A DNA stretch of 64,000 nucleotides, taken from Azolla caroliniana. Lineage: Eukaryota > Polypodiophyta. The stretch's first letter is position 1. Every line of letters starts with the position of its first letter. The stretch spans positions 20,336,001-20,400,000 of the forward strand of contig JBHGNT010000008.1 in NCBI GenBank assembly GCA_043228905.1, written 5' to 3'. The position numbers were made by a program, and so were the translations under genes. This document shows, piece by piece, positions 41,859 through 54,392 of this stretch. The notes below the pieces were generated by a model. It saw only the letters and a program-made list of their open reading frames with translations. It had not been told where the DNA came from and ran no database searches.

Positions 41859-44800
41859 TGGTATCAAAGTGATTTGGTAGCTCGATCTAGCCCATCCTCA
41901 TGTGTTGTGTCTACAATGACGATTCAAAGAAATCCGGTTGATCACTATCGTAGTGTCGATACATAGCTCGTGTCCATGAGAGAAGAGGGAAGAAATCTTC
42001 ATCGACATGATGAACACTCAAATCGGGAGCACTCTCCCTAGCGAGAAGTTGGATAGAAACAACTTTGAATCTTGGGAGTACAAGATGCACCAATACCTTG
42101 TTCACTAAGGCTATTGGAGTTACATTCAAGGAGCAAAGAAAACAAACCCGATCCGAATGACACCGACTCCTCAACATGGGAACAAGCGGCAAGTCGAGTG
42201 TGTATTTCTTGGCAACATGTGGCCATGACCACATGCTTGGCTACATTCGAGAAGCCAAGCTGCCAAAGGAAGCATAGGAGAATCTCAAGAAGATTTTCGC
42301 GTTCAAGTCAACCGCAAGAAAGCTTCAACTCCGTCAAGTGTTGAACAACATCCATCACAAGGACATGTCCATCACAATCTAAAACTTGAAGATCAAGGAG
42401 CTTTGTGAATCACCCGGCTCGATAAGCGTCAACGTGGAAGATGATGAGATGGTGCAAATACGCCTAGGCATCCTTGCACCACGGTTCGGCGGGATGAGAA
42501 CTGTTGTTCTAGCAAGGGAGAATCCTCCCTCTTTCTTCGATCTTCAATCAATGTTATTGGTTGAAGAAAATTATGTTCGAACAAAGAGCAATGCCTTGGA
42601 AGGCCACATGCTCTACACACACTCAAATGGAGGAAGAGGACGTGGCCCTGCTAGAAGAGGCCAATTCGGCAAAGGACGAAGCAGACAAGGTCCAACCTAT
42701 GAAAACAGCTCCCAATTTTAGGCAAGAAAATAGAAACAATCGAGGAACGTTCAGAAGAAGGGGGAGCTTCCATGCCGGTCCAAGCCAACAAAAGTCAATT
42801 GAATGTGGATATTGCATCAAAATTAGCCATCACAAGAAGAGTGTTGAAGGAAGAAGCGTGAGTCGTCTACCACAAGCCGACAACTCATCAATTACTCCAT
42901 CAACTCCGACTATGACGACCATGGCGAAATGTTTGTGATGAGACATGGAGCCAATGCTAAGTCGGTCTCTACTTCAACTAAGTCCTCCGGTCTGAAAGAT
43001 GTATGGTTCGTCGACTCTGGTGCCTCGAACCATATGATGTCCCACCAAGAATGATTACGAGACCTTTGAGTGGTAGATCAACCCAGCTATGTCGAGACCG
43101 AAGATGATACCACTCAGATGTGAGCAAAGGCCTTGTGGATGTAATCCACTCAGATGTGTGGGGACCTACTCAGATGGCTACATTCAGTGGATGGCGATAT
43201 TACATGACCTTTATCGACGACTTGTCCAGGCACACCTGGATCTTTCCCATGATGCAGAAGAGTGAAGTTTTTGTACACTTCCACAAATTCAAAAGTGGAG
43301 GCGAAAAGGAAACAGGTCGGCATGTTAGATGCCTTAACTTAGATGGAGGCAAGGAATGCGTCTCCAATGCATCCACAAAATACCTTCAACAAGAAGGAAT
43401 CTGACAAGGATTTTCTTGTCGACATACACCACAACAAAATGGAGTGGCCGAATGCAAAAACCAGCACATCCTCAAAGTAGCACGGGCCATGATGAACGAA
43501 AAGAATCTACTAAATTCATATTGGACCGAAGTAGAAAATACTACCGCCTACCTCATGAACCGGTGTACAACATCTGGGTTGCACGATGTAACCACTCATG
43601 AGAAATACTAGGGAAAGAAACCGAATCTATCCCATGTAAGGATATTCAGCTCTATTGCATACATGCACATCCCCAACTAGAAGCGGCAAAAGCTAGATCC
43701 CAAGTCGGAGAAGTCTATCCTCGTAGGGTATTCGCTGGAGCAAAAGGGGTACAAATGCTTCAACCCCTCTATTCGGAAGGTTCGTGTGAGTTAAGATGTA
43801 GTCTTTCACGAATTGGCGTCATGTGAGCCAACTCCTCCCGAACCATTTCCAACTTACCTCAATGACATAGAGGACAATGATCAGCTAAGGTCAATACCTG
43901 AGAAGAGTCTGATCTCAACCAGATTGACTGGACCACAAGAGCCTCCAAGCGAGCCAAGCATGTCACGGCCGAGTCCAAAGATCAACAAAGGGAAGGCCAA
44001 AATGCAGGAATATGAAGATGATCAATCTGATGGCAATGAATCAGCTCACTCACTGAACAATGAGCTTGATGGTTTTGATCTGCCTCTTATGAGGACACCT
44101 GGAGTGAAGAAAGTTATTTTCGCAACAAACGAATAACTCTATCGCTCCACCCGCGACAAGATTCCAGTTAGTTGATTCAGCTACGATGACTACATGGCAT
44201 ACCACTATGCATTTATGATGAAGGTGTAGTTGTTCGAGAACCGAACATTTTTTCTGAGGCAGCCAAGGATCCACAATGGGTCGAAACAATGAAAGAGATG
44301 CAAGAACTAAGCAAGAACGAGATATGGGATCTCGTTCCCCACTCACCTCACAAGAAGGCAATCAACGGCAAATGGATATTCAAGGTGAAGTACAATGCCG
44401 ATGGCTCTATCAATCGCTACAAAGCCCGACTCATAGCGAAAGGATATGCGCAAACACATAGAGTTATCTAGGAAGAGACTTTTCCCCGGTATCAAAGATG
44501 ACAAATGTGCGGACCGTGATAGTGCTCGCATCAGCAAAAGGGTGGCACTAGAATGCCTTTCTCCAAGTTGAATTAGAAGAGGAGGTGTACATGGTACAAC
44601 CACCTGGCTTTGAATCCATTATCCATCCAAAAGCATTCTACTGACTAAAGAAACCATTCCACGGCCTTAAGCAAGAACCACGTGCTTCGCATTCGAAGAT
44701 AAGACAATATCTTCATCAAATTGTCTTTAGAATGTCCAAATCCAACAACTCTCTCCATGCTAGAAGCGATCCTGAAAGCCTGATTGTCATCATCCTATAT

Positions 44801-45836
44801 GTGGATGATCTAGCCATTCGAGGTGAAAATCTAGTCGACATCCACAAGGTGAAGTCCCTCCTCTCTAGAAAATTCAAGATGACGGACATGAAACAACTTC
44901 ATTACTTCCTAGGTATTGAAGTAATTCGGACTCTAGTTGCCATTATGATCTCTGAATGGCACTGCATCCTGAACATGGTATACAAGTTCGAGATGACTAA
45001 GTGCAAATCTGTGGCAACCCCTCTTGATCGAAACCTCAAACTGGATGCCGACTCGGGCTCCACAAAGTGTAAGCAGCACTATCGACAACTCATTGGTAGT
45101 CTTATCTACCTCACGATCACTCATCTCGACCTCAGCTATCCGGTTGGTGTCCTTCGCCAATTCATGCAAAAGCCATGTGACATTCACTTGGATTGCGCTA
45201 AGCGAGTGGTGCAATACATGAGCGGTAGAATGGATTGTGCCATTCTCTACAAATCAGTCACAACAATTCGACTCAAGGGATAATAGATGTCGATTGGACT
45301 GGCTATAAGGCTGATAGACAATCAACCTCCAGATTTGTTTTCTCCCTTTGTAGGGGGGCAATATCCTAGACTTGCAAGAAGTAGCCAACTATTGCACTTT
45401 CGAGCACAGAGGCCGAATACTGGGGCACAGTTGTGGCTACATGTGAAACCGTCTAACTAAAGGGAATCATGAAGGATCTGGGTGTTCCCATCAACGATCC
45501 TACTCCCCTATACTACGATAATGTGAGTAGTATTCATCTCGCTCGGAAACCTATGTTCCATGCTCACACGAAGCATATCGATGTGCACTATCACTTCATT
45601 TGAGAGCTCGTTCAGGCTGGAGATGTCGACCTTCAACACATGAGCATGAATCTTTAGACAGTCGACATCTTCACCAAAGCCCTAGGAGCCGACAAGCTTC
45701 GGCAAGTCATGTTAGACGTTGGACTTGCCAAGCTTGAGGGAAAGTACAAAAGAGAACTCTATATCATTTGAACCGGATACCGGTCGAAGAGAATATTAGT
45801 TGAAAGAAGATGACCCAAGTTGAGCTTGAGGGGGCG
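41859..45836 (+). pseudogene. Copia element C9 gag-pol, degraded throughout
   Basis: Gag contains LPSEKLDRNNFESWEYKMHQ near 42035, then VEDDEMVQIRLG and LQSMLLVEENYVR. A knuckle scrap CGYCIKISHHKKS is near 42800. A protease motif VWFVDSGASNHMMS appears near 43005. Integrase pieces (HSDVWGPTQM, YMTFIDDLSRHTW) start near 43140. RT pieces are KWIFKVKYNADGSINRYKA near 44365 and ILYVDDLAIRGE near 44795. The RNase H end is near 45640-45690. A purine tract TTGAGGGGGCG precedes 45837. No charged extension like that of C7 is present. Nearly every domain has stops. Confidence 0.8.
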
Positions 45837-46329
45837 TGTTGAGAATCAAGCTCAACCTAGTCTAGTGTGTGCAGACATCTTTTGAGAATGTATGAGCAAA
45901 AGGAAACACTATTTTCAAATTAACTATGTGCCATATAGGGTCAAAGCACGCTACGGTGTACCAACTTTTGGCCAAAACTTTAGTACTAATTCCATGTGGA
46001 GGAAAACTTAAAAATGTACAAATAAATCCAATGCAAACCATGTCTTGCAGCACATGACAAAACACAATCATATGCAAAGACTGATCTACAAAAGATCAGG
46101 ATGAAAATGTAATAGTAGGTAAACATTTGGCCCGTAACCTTAAACATTTGGCTAGGTGCCTTCACTTTTTCAGAATTTGAATTGATATTATTCTTGCATC
46201 CCTCTATTTTATTTGGGAGTAGAAGAGCATGGAGATTCACAAATACCATCAAATGATTCAGAAAGTTTATGGAGCAATCTTGATTATTCAGGCTCAGATG
46301 ATACCACACATTAGGAAAGTGAAATCACC
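45837..46329. other. Start of C9 3' LTR, then unassigned sequence
   Basis: 45837 opens TGTTGAGAATCAAGC directly after the purine tract. LTR character fades after about 45870. The rest shows no feature I recognise. Confidence 0.4.
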
Positions 46330-46943
46330 CAAAAAGAAGAGCGGGAGTGGACAAGCAAGTTATACGAGGAGACTGCAAGGAATGTGAATTTGGCCCAAGG
46401 AGAGGATCATGGTTGTACAAAGAATGAGGTGTGTGTCCAAAACACCACAAAGCAGCCTTAACCTAGGGAAAGATTGTATCATTAAGGAGACTGTAGCAAG
46501 TACCCAAGAAGAAGGAGAGGGTGTTACTACGAATGAGGTGTCTATCCAAAATACTGCAAGTAGCTTGCACTTGGAACAAGTGTCTAGCATCATCAGCAAG
46601 GAGTTTGCAATGAACACAAGCGCCCAAGATGAGGAACATGTTTGTACTCCTAATAAAGTGGTAGTGGTCTCTACCCACGAAGAGGAGCCGGGAAAATTGA
46701 AGAATGATGTGTCCAATGACCTCCCAGAGATTTTTGGTAAGACTATCGACTGCATCTTCTTGGAATTGTGTGCATCTCAAGCAGTTGCAATAGAGCACAT
46801 TGTTCCCTGAAGCTTGGCTTCATCCTCCGATGATGAATTGCCACCAAGTAGTTTACTACCTCATGGCTTTAAGATGAAGAAGGGTGGGAAATCTGAGAAG
46901 AATGAAACCAAAAATAGGTGCATTACAAGATCCAGAAAAAACT
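46330..46943 (+). pseudogene. Unrecognised acidic coding remnant with internal repeats
   Basis: The frame 46409-46807 is open for 133 codons and then continues after one stop to about 46943, ending in a basic KNRCITRSRKN. An earlier piece in another frame (about 46350-46440) reads GEDHGCTKNEVCVQNTTKQP. This parallels EGEGVTTNEVSIQNTASS within the open frame, so a repeated module of about 25-30 residues seems to have been split by a frameshift. It is rich in E, S, T and N. I cannot name a family; it may be the end of a host gene or old transposon protein. Confidence 0.35.
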
Positions 46944-47700
46944 AAAACCAAAGTTTATTGTATTTTGATCGTTGTATGTAATTGATTACCGAATGTAAAG
47001 TTATTGATTACTTGCTTCTTGACACTATTTTGGTTTACTTATCCAGACTGTGAATTGGATGCAAAGTTATTGATAGGAATGTTAAGTTATGGATTACCCT
47101 CATCTTGACACAGTTTTGGTTTACTTGTTATGCACACATGTGAAACTGAGAATGTAAAGTCGTGACTGCAATGAACACTCCTATCTTAGATATGTCTAGG
47201 TTAGTAAACACTTAACATATTTTAAGTACTAACTTGATATGCATTTTAGCTAATTTCCTACTGCCTCATGCCACTCAGTAGTCTAGTACCTCCGATGATG
47301 AAGTGCCACTTAGTACCTAGCTAAGTTTATTGTATCTGGGTGGTTGTGTGTAATTGATAGGAATGTTAAGTTATTGATTACCCTCATTGTGATATTGTTT
47401 TGGTCTTGTTATGCACACATGTGACAGTGAGAAGATTGGTGATGAGTAGAATGAACACTCAGATCTTACATATGTCTATGTTAGCAAACTCTTAACACAG
47501 TTTTAGTACTAACTTGATATGCATTGTACTAACTTTAATACATATGAACTCCTAAAGAGTTATAGGCACACATTTTTAACATGTGTGTGACAGTGAGAAG
47601 GCAAGTAAAACTTGGAATGAACACTCCTAACTTAGATATTGATAGGTTAGTAAACCCTAAATGTAGGCTCAGATACTAGCCAATGAGATTTTTTACCAAG
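46944..47700. repeat. Degenerate tandem duplication, two to three units of 240-330 bp
   Basis: Recurring blocks are AATGTTAAGTTATTGATTACC, GTTATGCACACATGTGA, AATGAACACTC followed by TTAGATATGTCTA, and TACTAACTTGATATGCAT. The block TCCGATGATGAA near 46828 and 47293 shows that the duplicated unit includes the end of the preceding coding remnant. Confidence 0.6.
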
Positions 47701-47809
47701 CACTAGACACTTCATGTAAAAGAAACATACATATCTAAACCAAAGAGGGATATTGTTAGAAAACCCAAGATGAATATCAAAACCCAAGATGATATACTTC
47801 CTTTCATTT

Positions 47810-48640
47810 TTAAATCAAAGTTTGAATACATGCAAAAGTTACATATGAAGAAACGCTTGCCATTGTAAGCATTGAAGAGGGAGACGCCCCCCCCCCCAAT
47901 ATGTCTTCGTGTACCCCTTTGGGGACTTTGTAGACAGTGTTGTATCCCTTAACCTTGTGCTTTGCTTGAGTCATTTTGAACTTGATTGCGATAATGACAT
48001 CAACATAGATTATTGCGGTGGGTGCATCTTTTAACAATGCATATGTGTTCTTGCATTGTGGCAACTTTGCATAGTAGTTGCCATACACGAAAGACTCACC
48101 AACATTGAACATGTTGGCCCAGCCATCCCTCACGACTTCTTCCAATATTGTATTTCCTTGCTTGCACACAAAAATGTAGTAGTCTTCAAAATCTTCATTC
48201 TGAGGAGATTTGAGCACAGCAAAATGATCTCCAACTTCCAATAATATTGTCAAGTCCGCACACTGGTTGTAGTATACAATATTGTCTGAATGTTCTTTTT
48301 CTTGGATATCCACACATTGTTCTATCTCTAGCTTATGTAGCTTCCATGGCTCCACAATTGATAGATTGGTGCATTCATCAGAAGCTTCATCTAAACACAT
48401 GGAACAAAAGCACGATAAACTGCGGTATAACAATTGTATTGTGTCCTTGCGACTAAAACCTAAAACACAATGGGTCTTGTGTGTCCCTTTCACGGTTTTA
48501 CAACCGTATGATTTACTCCTATCCACCTCATTAGCACGAACCTCATTTAACAATCTATTCTTACCATCATTTGACATCTTCCAGGTGAGCCACTCCACAA
48601 CATCATGTGCATTTTGTAACTTAGCACCTTTATTATCCAA
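47810..48640 (-). CDS. Open part of exon c of the transposase-like gene, 276 codons
   Basis: It is open from just after the TAG at 48641-48643 to the stop at 47810. It carries KTVKGTHKTHCVLGF, then the cysteine cluster LSCFCSMCLDEASDEC, probably metal binding. A domain with VGDHFAVLKSPQNEDFEDYY, DGWANMFNVGESFVYGNYY and VDVIIAIKFKM follows. The length of open frame in such a decayed region suggests fairly recent loss of function, or use of this part alone. No ATG start is implied here; the frame was originally internal. Confidence 0.6.
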   Translation of the reverse strand: MDNKGAKLQNAHDVVEWLTWKMSNDGKNRLLNEVRANEVDRSKSYGCKTVKGTHKTHCVLGFSRKDTIQLLYRSLSCFCSMCLDEASDECTNLSIVEPWKLHKLEIEQCVDIQEKEHSDNIVYYNQCADLTILLEVGDHFAVLKSPQNEDFEDYYIFVCKQGNTILEEVVRDGWANMFNVGESFVYGNYYAKLPQCKNTYALLKDAPTAIIYVDVIIAIKFKMTQAKHKVKGYNTVYKVPKGVHEDILGGGASPSSMLTMASVSSYVTFACIQTLI

Positions 48641-48784
48641 CTACTCACTTGTAAGAGCACGCTTGATCACAGCCCCCGCGCCATCGTGCTCTCCCTTTCC
48701 ATGTCCAGACCCGAAGTAGTTCCATTGGATCCTAATGTTTGTCAATGAGAAGTATCTGGGTGTTTGGCATGACAGTTAGTGAAC

Positions 48785-49480
48785 AAACACAATTAACTAC
48801 ATGACTTTCCACCATGGAATGAGAAGCACTTAGCATGATTTATAGCATCACTAAATTTTGTCATTACCTACTCGGCCGAAAATTCACTTTTCACGTCGAT
48901 CATTCAACGCTTCTGTACCTCGTCGACAAGCAGACATTAACCGGTCGGCTAGCACGGTGGATGCTTCTTATGCAAGAATTTGACTTCGATATCCAACATC
49001 GATCAAGAGTACAACATGTGGTCACGGACTACCTTACTCGTCTCGAATCAGGGGAACCGGACGAAATGGAGTATGAGTTATAACCAAACGCCAGCTTGTT
49101 GATCCTTGACGTCACGACCTTTGCCGCTGATCATGAGGACGAATGGATTACAGAAATGATGCAATTCCTCAACACCGGCCTTCCACTTGAACACTTAACA
49201 CTAGATGCCACGAAACGATTGGCGGTCCGGAGATGAAATTTCTATCTGTTCACCAACAGTCTATATCATAAAGGCTCAGACGGCATTTGGCGACGCGCAG
49301 TACGACAATTCGAGAAAGATGCGGTTTTACGCGATGCCCATCACGGTATAGCCGACGGCCACTATGCGGGTGACGCTACAACTTAAAAGATTTGGCAAAG
49401 CGGATTATGATGGCCAACCACGAAAAAAGATGCTCACAAATTTTGTAAACGTTGCGATCTCTATCAGTGCTATAATTATT
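48785..49480 (+). pseudogene. Gypsy RNase H-integrase scrap (G1 family)
   Basis: Reads EALSMIYSITKFCHYLLGRK and FHVDHSTLLYLV, then LTRLESGEP. The integrase finger follows (YHKGSDGIWRRAV, HHGIADGHYAGD). It matches G1 pol residues of about 905-1110 in order. TGA and TAA stops are present, and it ends after CDLYQCYN. It lies inside the large intron of the transposase-like gene, in the opposite orientation. Confidence 0.8.
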
Positions 49481-50440
49481 ACTTATGCACGAGTGAACAG
49501 TACTAACAGATGAATCAATACAAATAAACAATAGAGGATAGTACTAATTTATTGATTAGTACTAGTGCACGAGAGAGGATAGTACTAAGTTGGAGATTAG
49601 TACTAACAGACGAGAGAGGGAAGTGGTAAGTTATTAATTAGTACTAATGCACGAGAAAGGATAGTACTAAGTTGGAAATTAGTACTAACAAACGAGAGAG
49701 GAAAGTGGTAAGTTATTAATTAGTACGAATGCATGAGAGAGAACATTCATAAGTTATAAGTTGGTCATAATGAGCAAAGTTGGAGAGTACTATGCTATTA
49801 ATTAGTACTAATGCATGAGAGAGGACAGACCGAACTTATAAGTTGGTCTTAATGAACAAAGTTGGACAATACTAAGTTAATAATTAGTACTAATGAACAT
49901 GGTTGGATAGTACTAAGTTAATAATTAGTATTAATGAGAGAGGACAATCCTAAGTTATAAATTAGTACTAACAAACAAAGTTGAATACAGCTAAGTTATG
50001 AATTAGTGCAAACATTACTGAGAGAGGACAATGTAAGTATTAATTAGTGCTCGTGCTTGCCAGATGGCAGTGCAAAGTTATCAATTAGTACTAATGAACG
50101 AAAGAGGATAGTACTAAGTTATTCATTAATACTAATGCACAAGAGAGGGCAGTGTTGAGATATAAATTAGTACTCGTGCCAATGAACGAATACAGTCCTA
50201 AGTTATAAATTAGTACTTGTGCATGCAGGATCTGAGTACTTAGTTGCAAACCATCGTCAGTACTTGTGCATGTGCACCAGAGAGGACAATACTATGTTGT
50301 AAATTAAGGATACATTACAAGGCCTAAACCTTAATTAGTAATTGTGCATGTAGGAGGACAGTACTAAGTTGTAAGTTAAGTTTACTTAACATGGTTATTA
50401 CCATAATCAGTACTAGTGAATCTACGAGGAGAGAATTAAA
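49481..50440. repeat. Degenerate minisatellite, AGTACTAAT/GCACGAGAGAGGA type
   Basis: About 950 bp made of roughly 20 diverged copies of a 40-45 bp unit: TTAATTAGTACTAATGCACG then AGAGAGGATAGTACTAAGTTA. Units vary in length, and the core AGTACTAA occurs in both half-units. No open frame or transposon signature. Located in the large intron. Confidence 0.8.
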
Positions 50441-50545
50441 TGGCCTAGTACTGGTGCATGTAGCTAGAGAATTACTAATTCAACATTTTATACAAACATT
50501 TATAAGTACTATGGAGTATTACCAAAATAGACTTCCATTTATAAG

Positions 50546-50955
50546 TGTAAAGGAATACGTGTGCGGAAGCGTATGTGAAAGACACAGAGTACACGGTTCG
50601 GAAGTACGACAGTTCGGTAAAATGCAGAAATCACAAAGAAGAAGAGGGAGAGACTGAGAGCGGAGAAAAGAAACTATATTCAAAACTAATTCTTTGTACA
50701 TACTTCGTGCTCAGTGAGCACCTTTTATACAAGCCCTGACTATTGGGCTGACACAAGTACTTATAATACTTGACCGCTCATAAATGAGCATCCTAAACTT
50801 ACTCCCAGAATTATTCCTTACGAGGAATAACATTCTAACGGGCTCTCGGTTTACACACCTCTACGGACATATTGTGTGCACGGTTTTACGCACCCTGTCT
50901 ACACACTGGGTTACGCACCCGTTTAAGCATCCAATGTTGAGATTGTCTCTCAACA
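50546..50955 (-). repeat. C10 3' LTR (410 bp)
   Basis: Plus-strand ends TGTAAAGGAATACG and GTCTCTCAACA, followed by the complement of the purine tract. Confidence 0.88.
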
Positions 50956-50959
50956 CTCC

Positions 50960-53875
50960 CCCTCAAGTTCAACTTGAGGTTCCATCTGTTTTTTCAGATC
51001 TTCGCTCTTGCCTCTCCTAGCTTCATGCCTCGCTCGCACTCCTCGACCCGTTCGATTCCGCGCGCTTCGACTCTTCTGATCGGCTTGTCTGCTCATGTGG
51101 CCCTTTTTAGCTCTCTGTTATCACAGTGTTTGCGCCTCTTTCGCTGCCCTTTCTTCCGCTTGGCCCTTAGTCGATTCGTAATGTTCGAATCGAACATTTC
51201 GATTGAATCGGTCAGTCCCGATTCATTTCCGCTTTCGCACGAATTGGTTGTCTCCAATTCGTCTTCTATTTACAGACCCTTGACAACATCACACCATGTC
51301 TTGGTCTTGGCCTTTACGCCCTTCTTGGTTGTATTTCCCCTTTGTTCGGCTGTCTTTGGCTCTTCCTTGCTATTACAGCCCCTGCTTTCTTCTTCGGCTT
51401 CTTCAGCCGGCCCGAAATTGAATTCTTCATCCATCTCGGCATCGTGGTCACTATCGCTCCTTTCACGCTCTTGTTCTTGTCTCCCCCTCAAGTTCGGCGT
51501 GTCAAGGTGACGCAAGCCTAGTTCATTTGGTTGGTGATCTCGGCCCAACCCCCCATTCGGCCCACTTAGCCGAAATGAGATCAGACTCTTTGTCAGAGCT
51601 CTGATTTCCTCATTTCGCGGAGGCAGTTCGGCCTCGCTGACCTCTTCTTCAGAATTCGGAATGGAGTCATGAGGAAATGGAGGTGAAGGCAAATACTGCA
51701 AAGCGGACTCGTCGAACACGACATCTCGGCTTACGCGATCTTTCTTTGTTCAGGGGTTATAGCACTTATACCCCTTCTGCTCGTCTAAATAGCCGACCAA
51801 GATACACTTCTCGTCTTTGGCGTCCAACTTCCTCCTCTTCTCCTTCGGCACATGCACATACACAATGCTGCCGAAAATCCTCAAGAGTGCCAAGTTCGAC
51901 TACTTCCCGAAATACAGCTCATGTGGCGACACTCCTCCATTGGAAGAAGTCTGATTCTGCAAGTAAACAACCGTAATTATGGCTTCAACCCAGTAAAATG
52001 TCGACATATGCTTCTCCTCGAGCATTGCCCTGAAGGCTTCTTCGATCGTTCGATTCTTCCGCTCGGCTACGCCATTCTGCTCCGACGTATATCTACATAA
52101 GAATTCACGTCGAATTCCCTCCTTTTGTAGATAACTCGTGAACTGGTCGGAGAAGTACTCCTTCCCACCATCGAACCATAGGCATTTGATCTTATGCCCT
52201 ATTTCCCTTTCTGCAAGGTTCTTTACTTTCAGGAAACACGCGAAGACTTCGCTCTTCTTCGCGATTGTACATGCCTAGGTATGCCAAGTGAAGTCATCGA
52301 TGAAGATTACGAAGTAATGGCTACCACTGAAACTCACATTCAGTGTCGGTCCCCACACATCCGAGTGGATCAAATCCAGCAGATTTCGACTACGATTACG
52401 CTCATTGGGTAATGAAATTCAATGTTGCTAATTCGGTGTTGGCCGGCTTCGCAGACTTGGTCATTCCGGCCATGAAATTTCAGCAAACCGAAAACAATGT
52501 TCTTCGTTTGCATTTCACGAAGATGTGGGAAGTTAATGTGGCCGAACCGCTTGTGCCATAGGTCGATATCTAACTCGACTTTCTGTCCTTTCACGAACAA
52601 CGTTGTTCCGGTTTGATTGGTGTCGAGGATGAACATCCTCCCTTCACGGCGCCCTTGCGCGATAACTTGGCCTTCCTGTTCGATGTAGCACCCGACATGC
52701 GTGAATTGAACTTGCATCCCTAGTCGACGATCTGACCGACCGACACCAAGTTCTTAGTTATTGTCAGGACGTGTAGCACGTTCATGAGTTTCCCTTTCTG
52801 CCTGACGTGGCTAAGGGGAACTTCACCAACATGTTCGATGGTATGCATAGTGTCGTCTCCTGTTTCGACCACTTGTTGTTTTTCCGGTTTCTCCAAGTAC
52901 GAGAACCATTCCTCGTGACTCAACATACCACACCTCGCTTGGTTTCGAGGTGTTCATGGCCATCAAATTGGCCTTGTGCTTCATTACGAAGGCTGGGCCT
53001 AATCCATTTTCGGCTCGTTCAGAGCCCTAGGCGTAGTGCGATTTCTGACGCCTTCCTGCGTCTCTTCCGCTCGCTCCGGCTTTGTCCAAATCGGCTCTTT
53101 TCTTCCACCACTCACTCTCCTTGTGGCCTTTCTTGCCATAGTACCAACATTCCGTCATGGCCTTCCTTTGCCAGCTTCCAGCACCGCTATGACTCCCCTT
53201 GCTTCCAGAGGGTTCAGAATTGCTTCTGGCATTTCAATTTTGCCACACGTTCTGCTCTTTTCGGCCGCCTCCATTGCGCGCCGATCCGCCATGACCACGG
53301 GACCTATCTTCCTCCGTGTACATCATCCTGCCATGGGCATGCGTACTCATCGACGCACCCGCGTGATTTTCCTCCATGAGCAACATCGACTGAAGCTCAA
53401 AGAACGAAGGTGTATTCTCCCTTGTGTAGACTGTCGTTCGGAATGCTCCAAACCTGCACCATTTCATCCTCCTTGACGTTCACAAACATATTCGGGCCAT
53501 GTTATCAGCCACAAACAGATCTTTCGGTCAGACAATGTTGAGGTCCTGCATGACCTACATATTCCTAGCCGTTGTGCTAGGGGCGAAAATCCCCTTCAGA
53601 TTCGCCCATGCGTCCTTTTGTGTCTTAGCATTCCAAATGTAGCTCAAGAGCTGTTTGCTCACACAGGACGCGAAGCAGTAAAGAACTCTGCTTGCCGTTG
53701 GTTCCCAAGCCGAAAAATCTTTGTGTGTCAATTCAGATGTTGTAGCATTAGCTCCTTCGACATAACTCCAGTAACCATGACCAAGCAGGTACCAATGCAT
53801 CTTGTACGACCAAGATGCGTAGTTGCTCCTGTCAAGCTTCTCAGTCAGTAGCAAGCTTCCCATTCCTCTGTCCAT
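50960..53875 (-). pseudogene. C10 internal coding remnant: gag, integrase, charged tail
   Basis: Gag starts at the ATG at 53875 (DRGMGSLLLTEKLDRSNYAS) and is open to 53555. Protease is unrecognisable beyond VWYV near 52950. GAG-pre-integrase pieces lie at 52370-52926 (LSHEEWFSYLEKPEKQQ, FGHINFPHL). Integrase fragments occupy about 51720-52360. 51270-51719 then reads linker (SLISFRLSGPNGGLGRD) joined directly to LGLRHLDTPNLRGR, the end of RNase H, and on into the acidic tail. Basic tail remnants continue to 50960. Stops and shifts abound. Confidence 0.8.
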
Positions 53876-53977
53876 ATTCTTGTTTTATCCTTTCCGAAAA
53901 CAATAACTTAACTCTATCTTTATCGCAAGTTTTTCTATCGGCTACAGAGGAGTCTAAACCCTCGTGCTTTGATACCA

Positions 53978-54392
53978 TGTAAAAGAATCTATGTGCGGAA
54001 GCATATGTGAAAGAGTACATGGTTCAGAACTACGACAGTTCGGTAAAACGCAGAAATCACAAAGAAGGAGAGGGAGAGACAGAGAGAGCAGAAAAGAAAC
54101 TATATTCAAAAATAATTCTCTGTATGTTCTCTGTACATACTTCGTGCTTAATGAGCACCTTTTATACAAGCCCTGACTATTGGGCTGACACAACTATTTA
54201 CAGTACTTGACCCCTCATAAATGGGCATCCTACACTTACTCCCAAAATTATTTCTTACGAGGAATAACATTATAACGGCCTCTCGATTTACACATTGCTA
54301 CGGCCATATTGTGCGCACAGTTTTACGCACCCAGTATACGCACTGGGTTAAGCACCCGTTTACACACCCAATGTTGAGCTTGTCTCTCAACA
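53978..54392 (-). repeat. C10 5' LTR (415 bp)
   Basis: Plus-strand ends TGTAAAAGAATCTA and GTCTCTCAACA; next to it lies the complement of the primer site at 53966-53977. Confidence 0.88.

Larger units (their letters stand above)
50546..54392 (-). mobile_element. C10, copia element lacking RT-RNase H, 3,847 bp
   Basis: LTRs at 53978-54392 (5') and 50546-50955 (3') have TG...CA ends and perfect ATAAG target duplications (50541-50545 and 54393-54397). The primer site complementary to TGGTATCAAAGC abuts the 5' LTR, and the purine tract CTTGAGGGGGAG abuts the 3' LTR. LTRs differ by roughly 10% plus small indels, so it is older than C7. The internal region runs gag, GAG-pre-integrase, integrase, linker and then straight into the charged tail. 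Relative to C7, about 1.8 kb covering RT and RNase H is missing. Confidence 0.9.

Noticed and set aside
53555-53875. Independent small host gene
   Set aside because: It is the gag start of C10, matching C7 and C8 gag.
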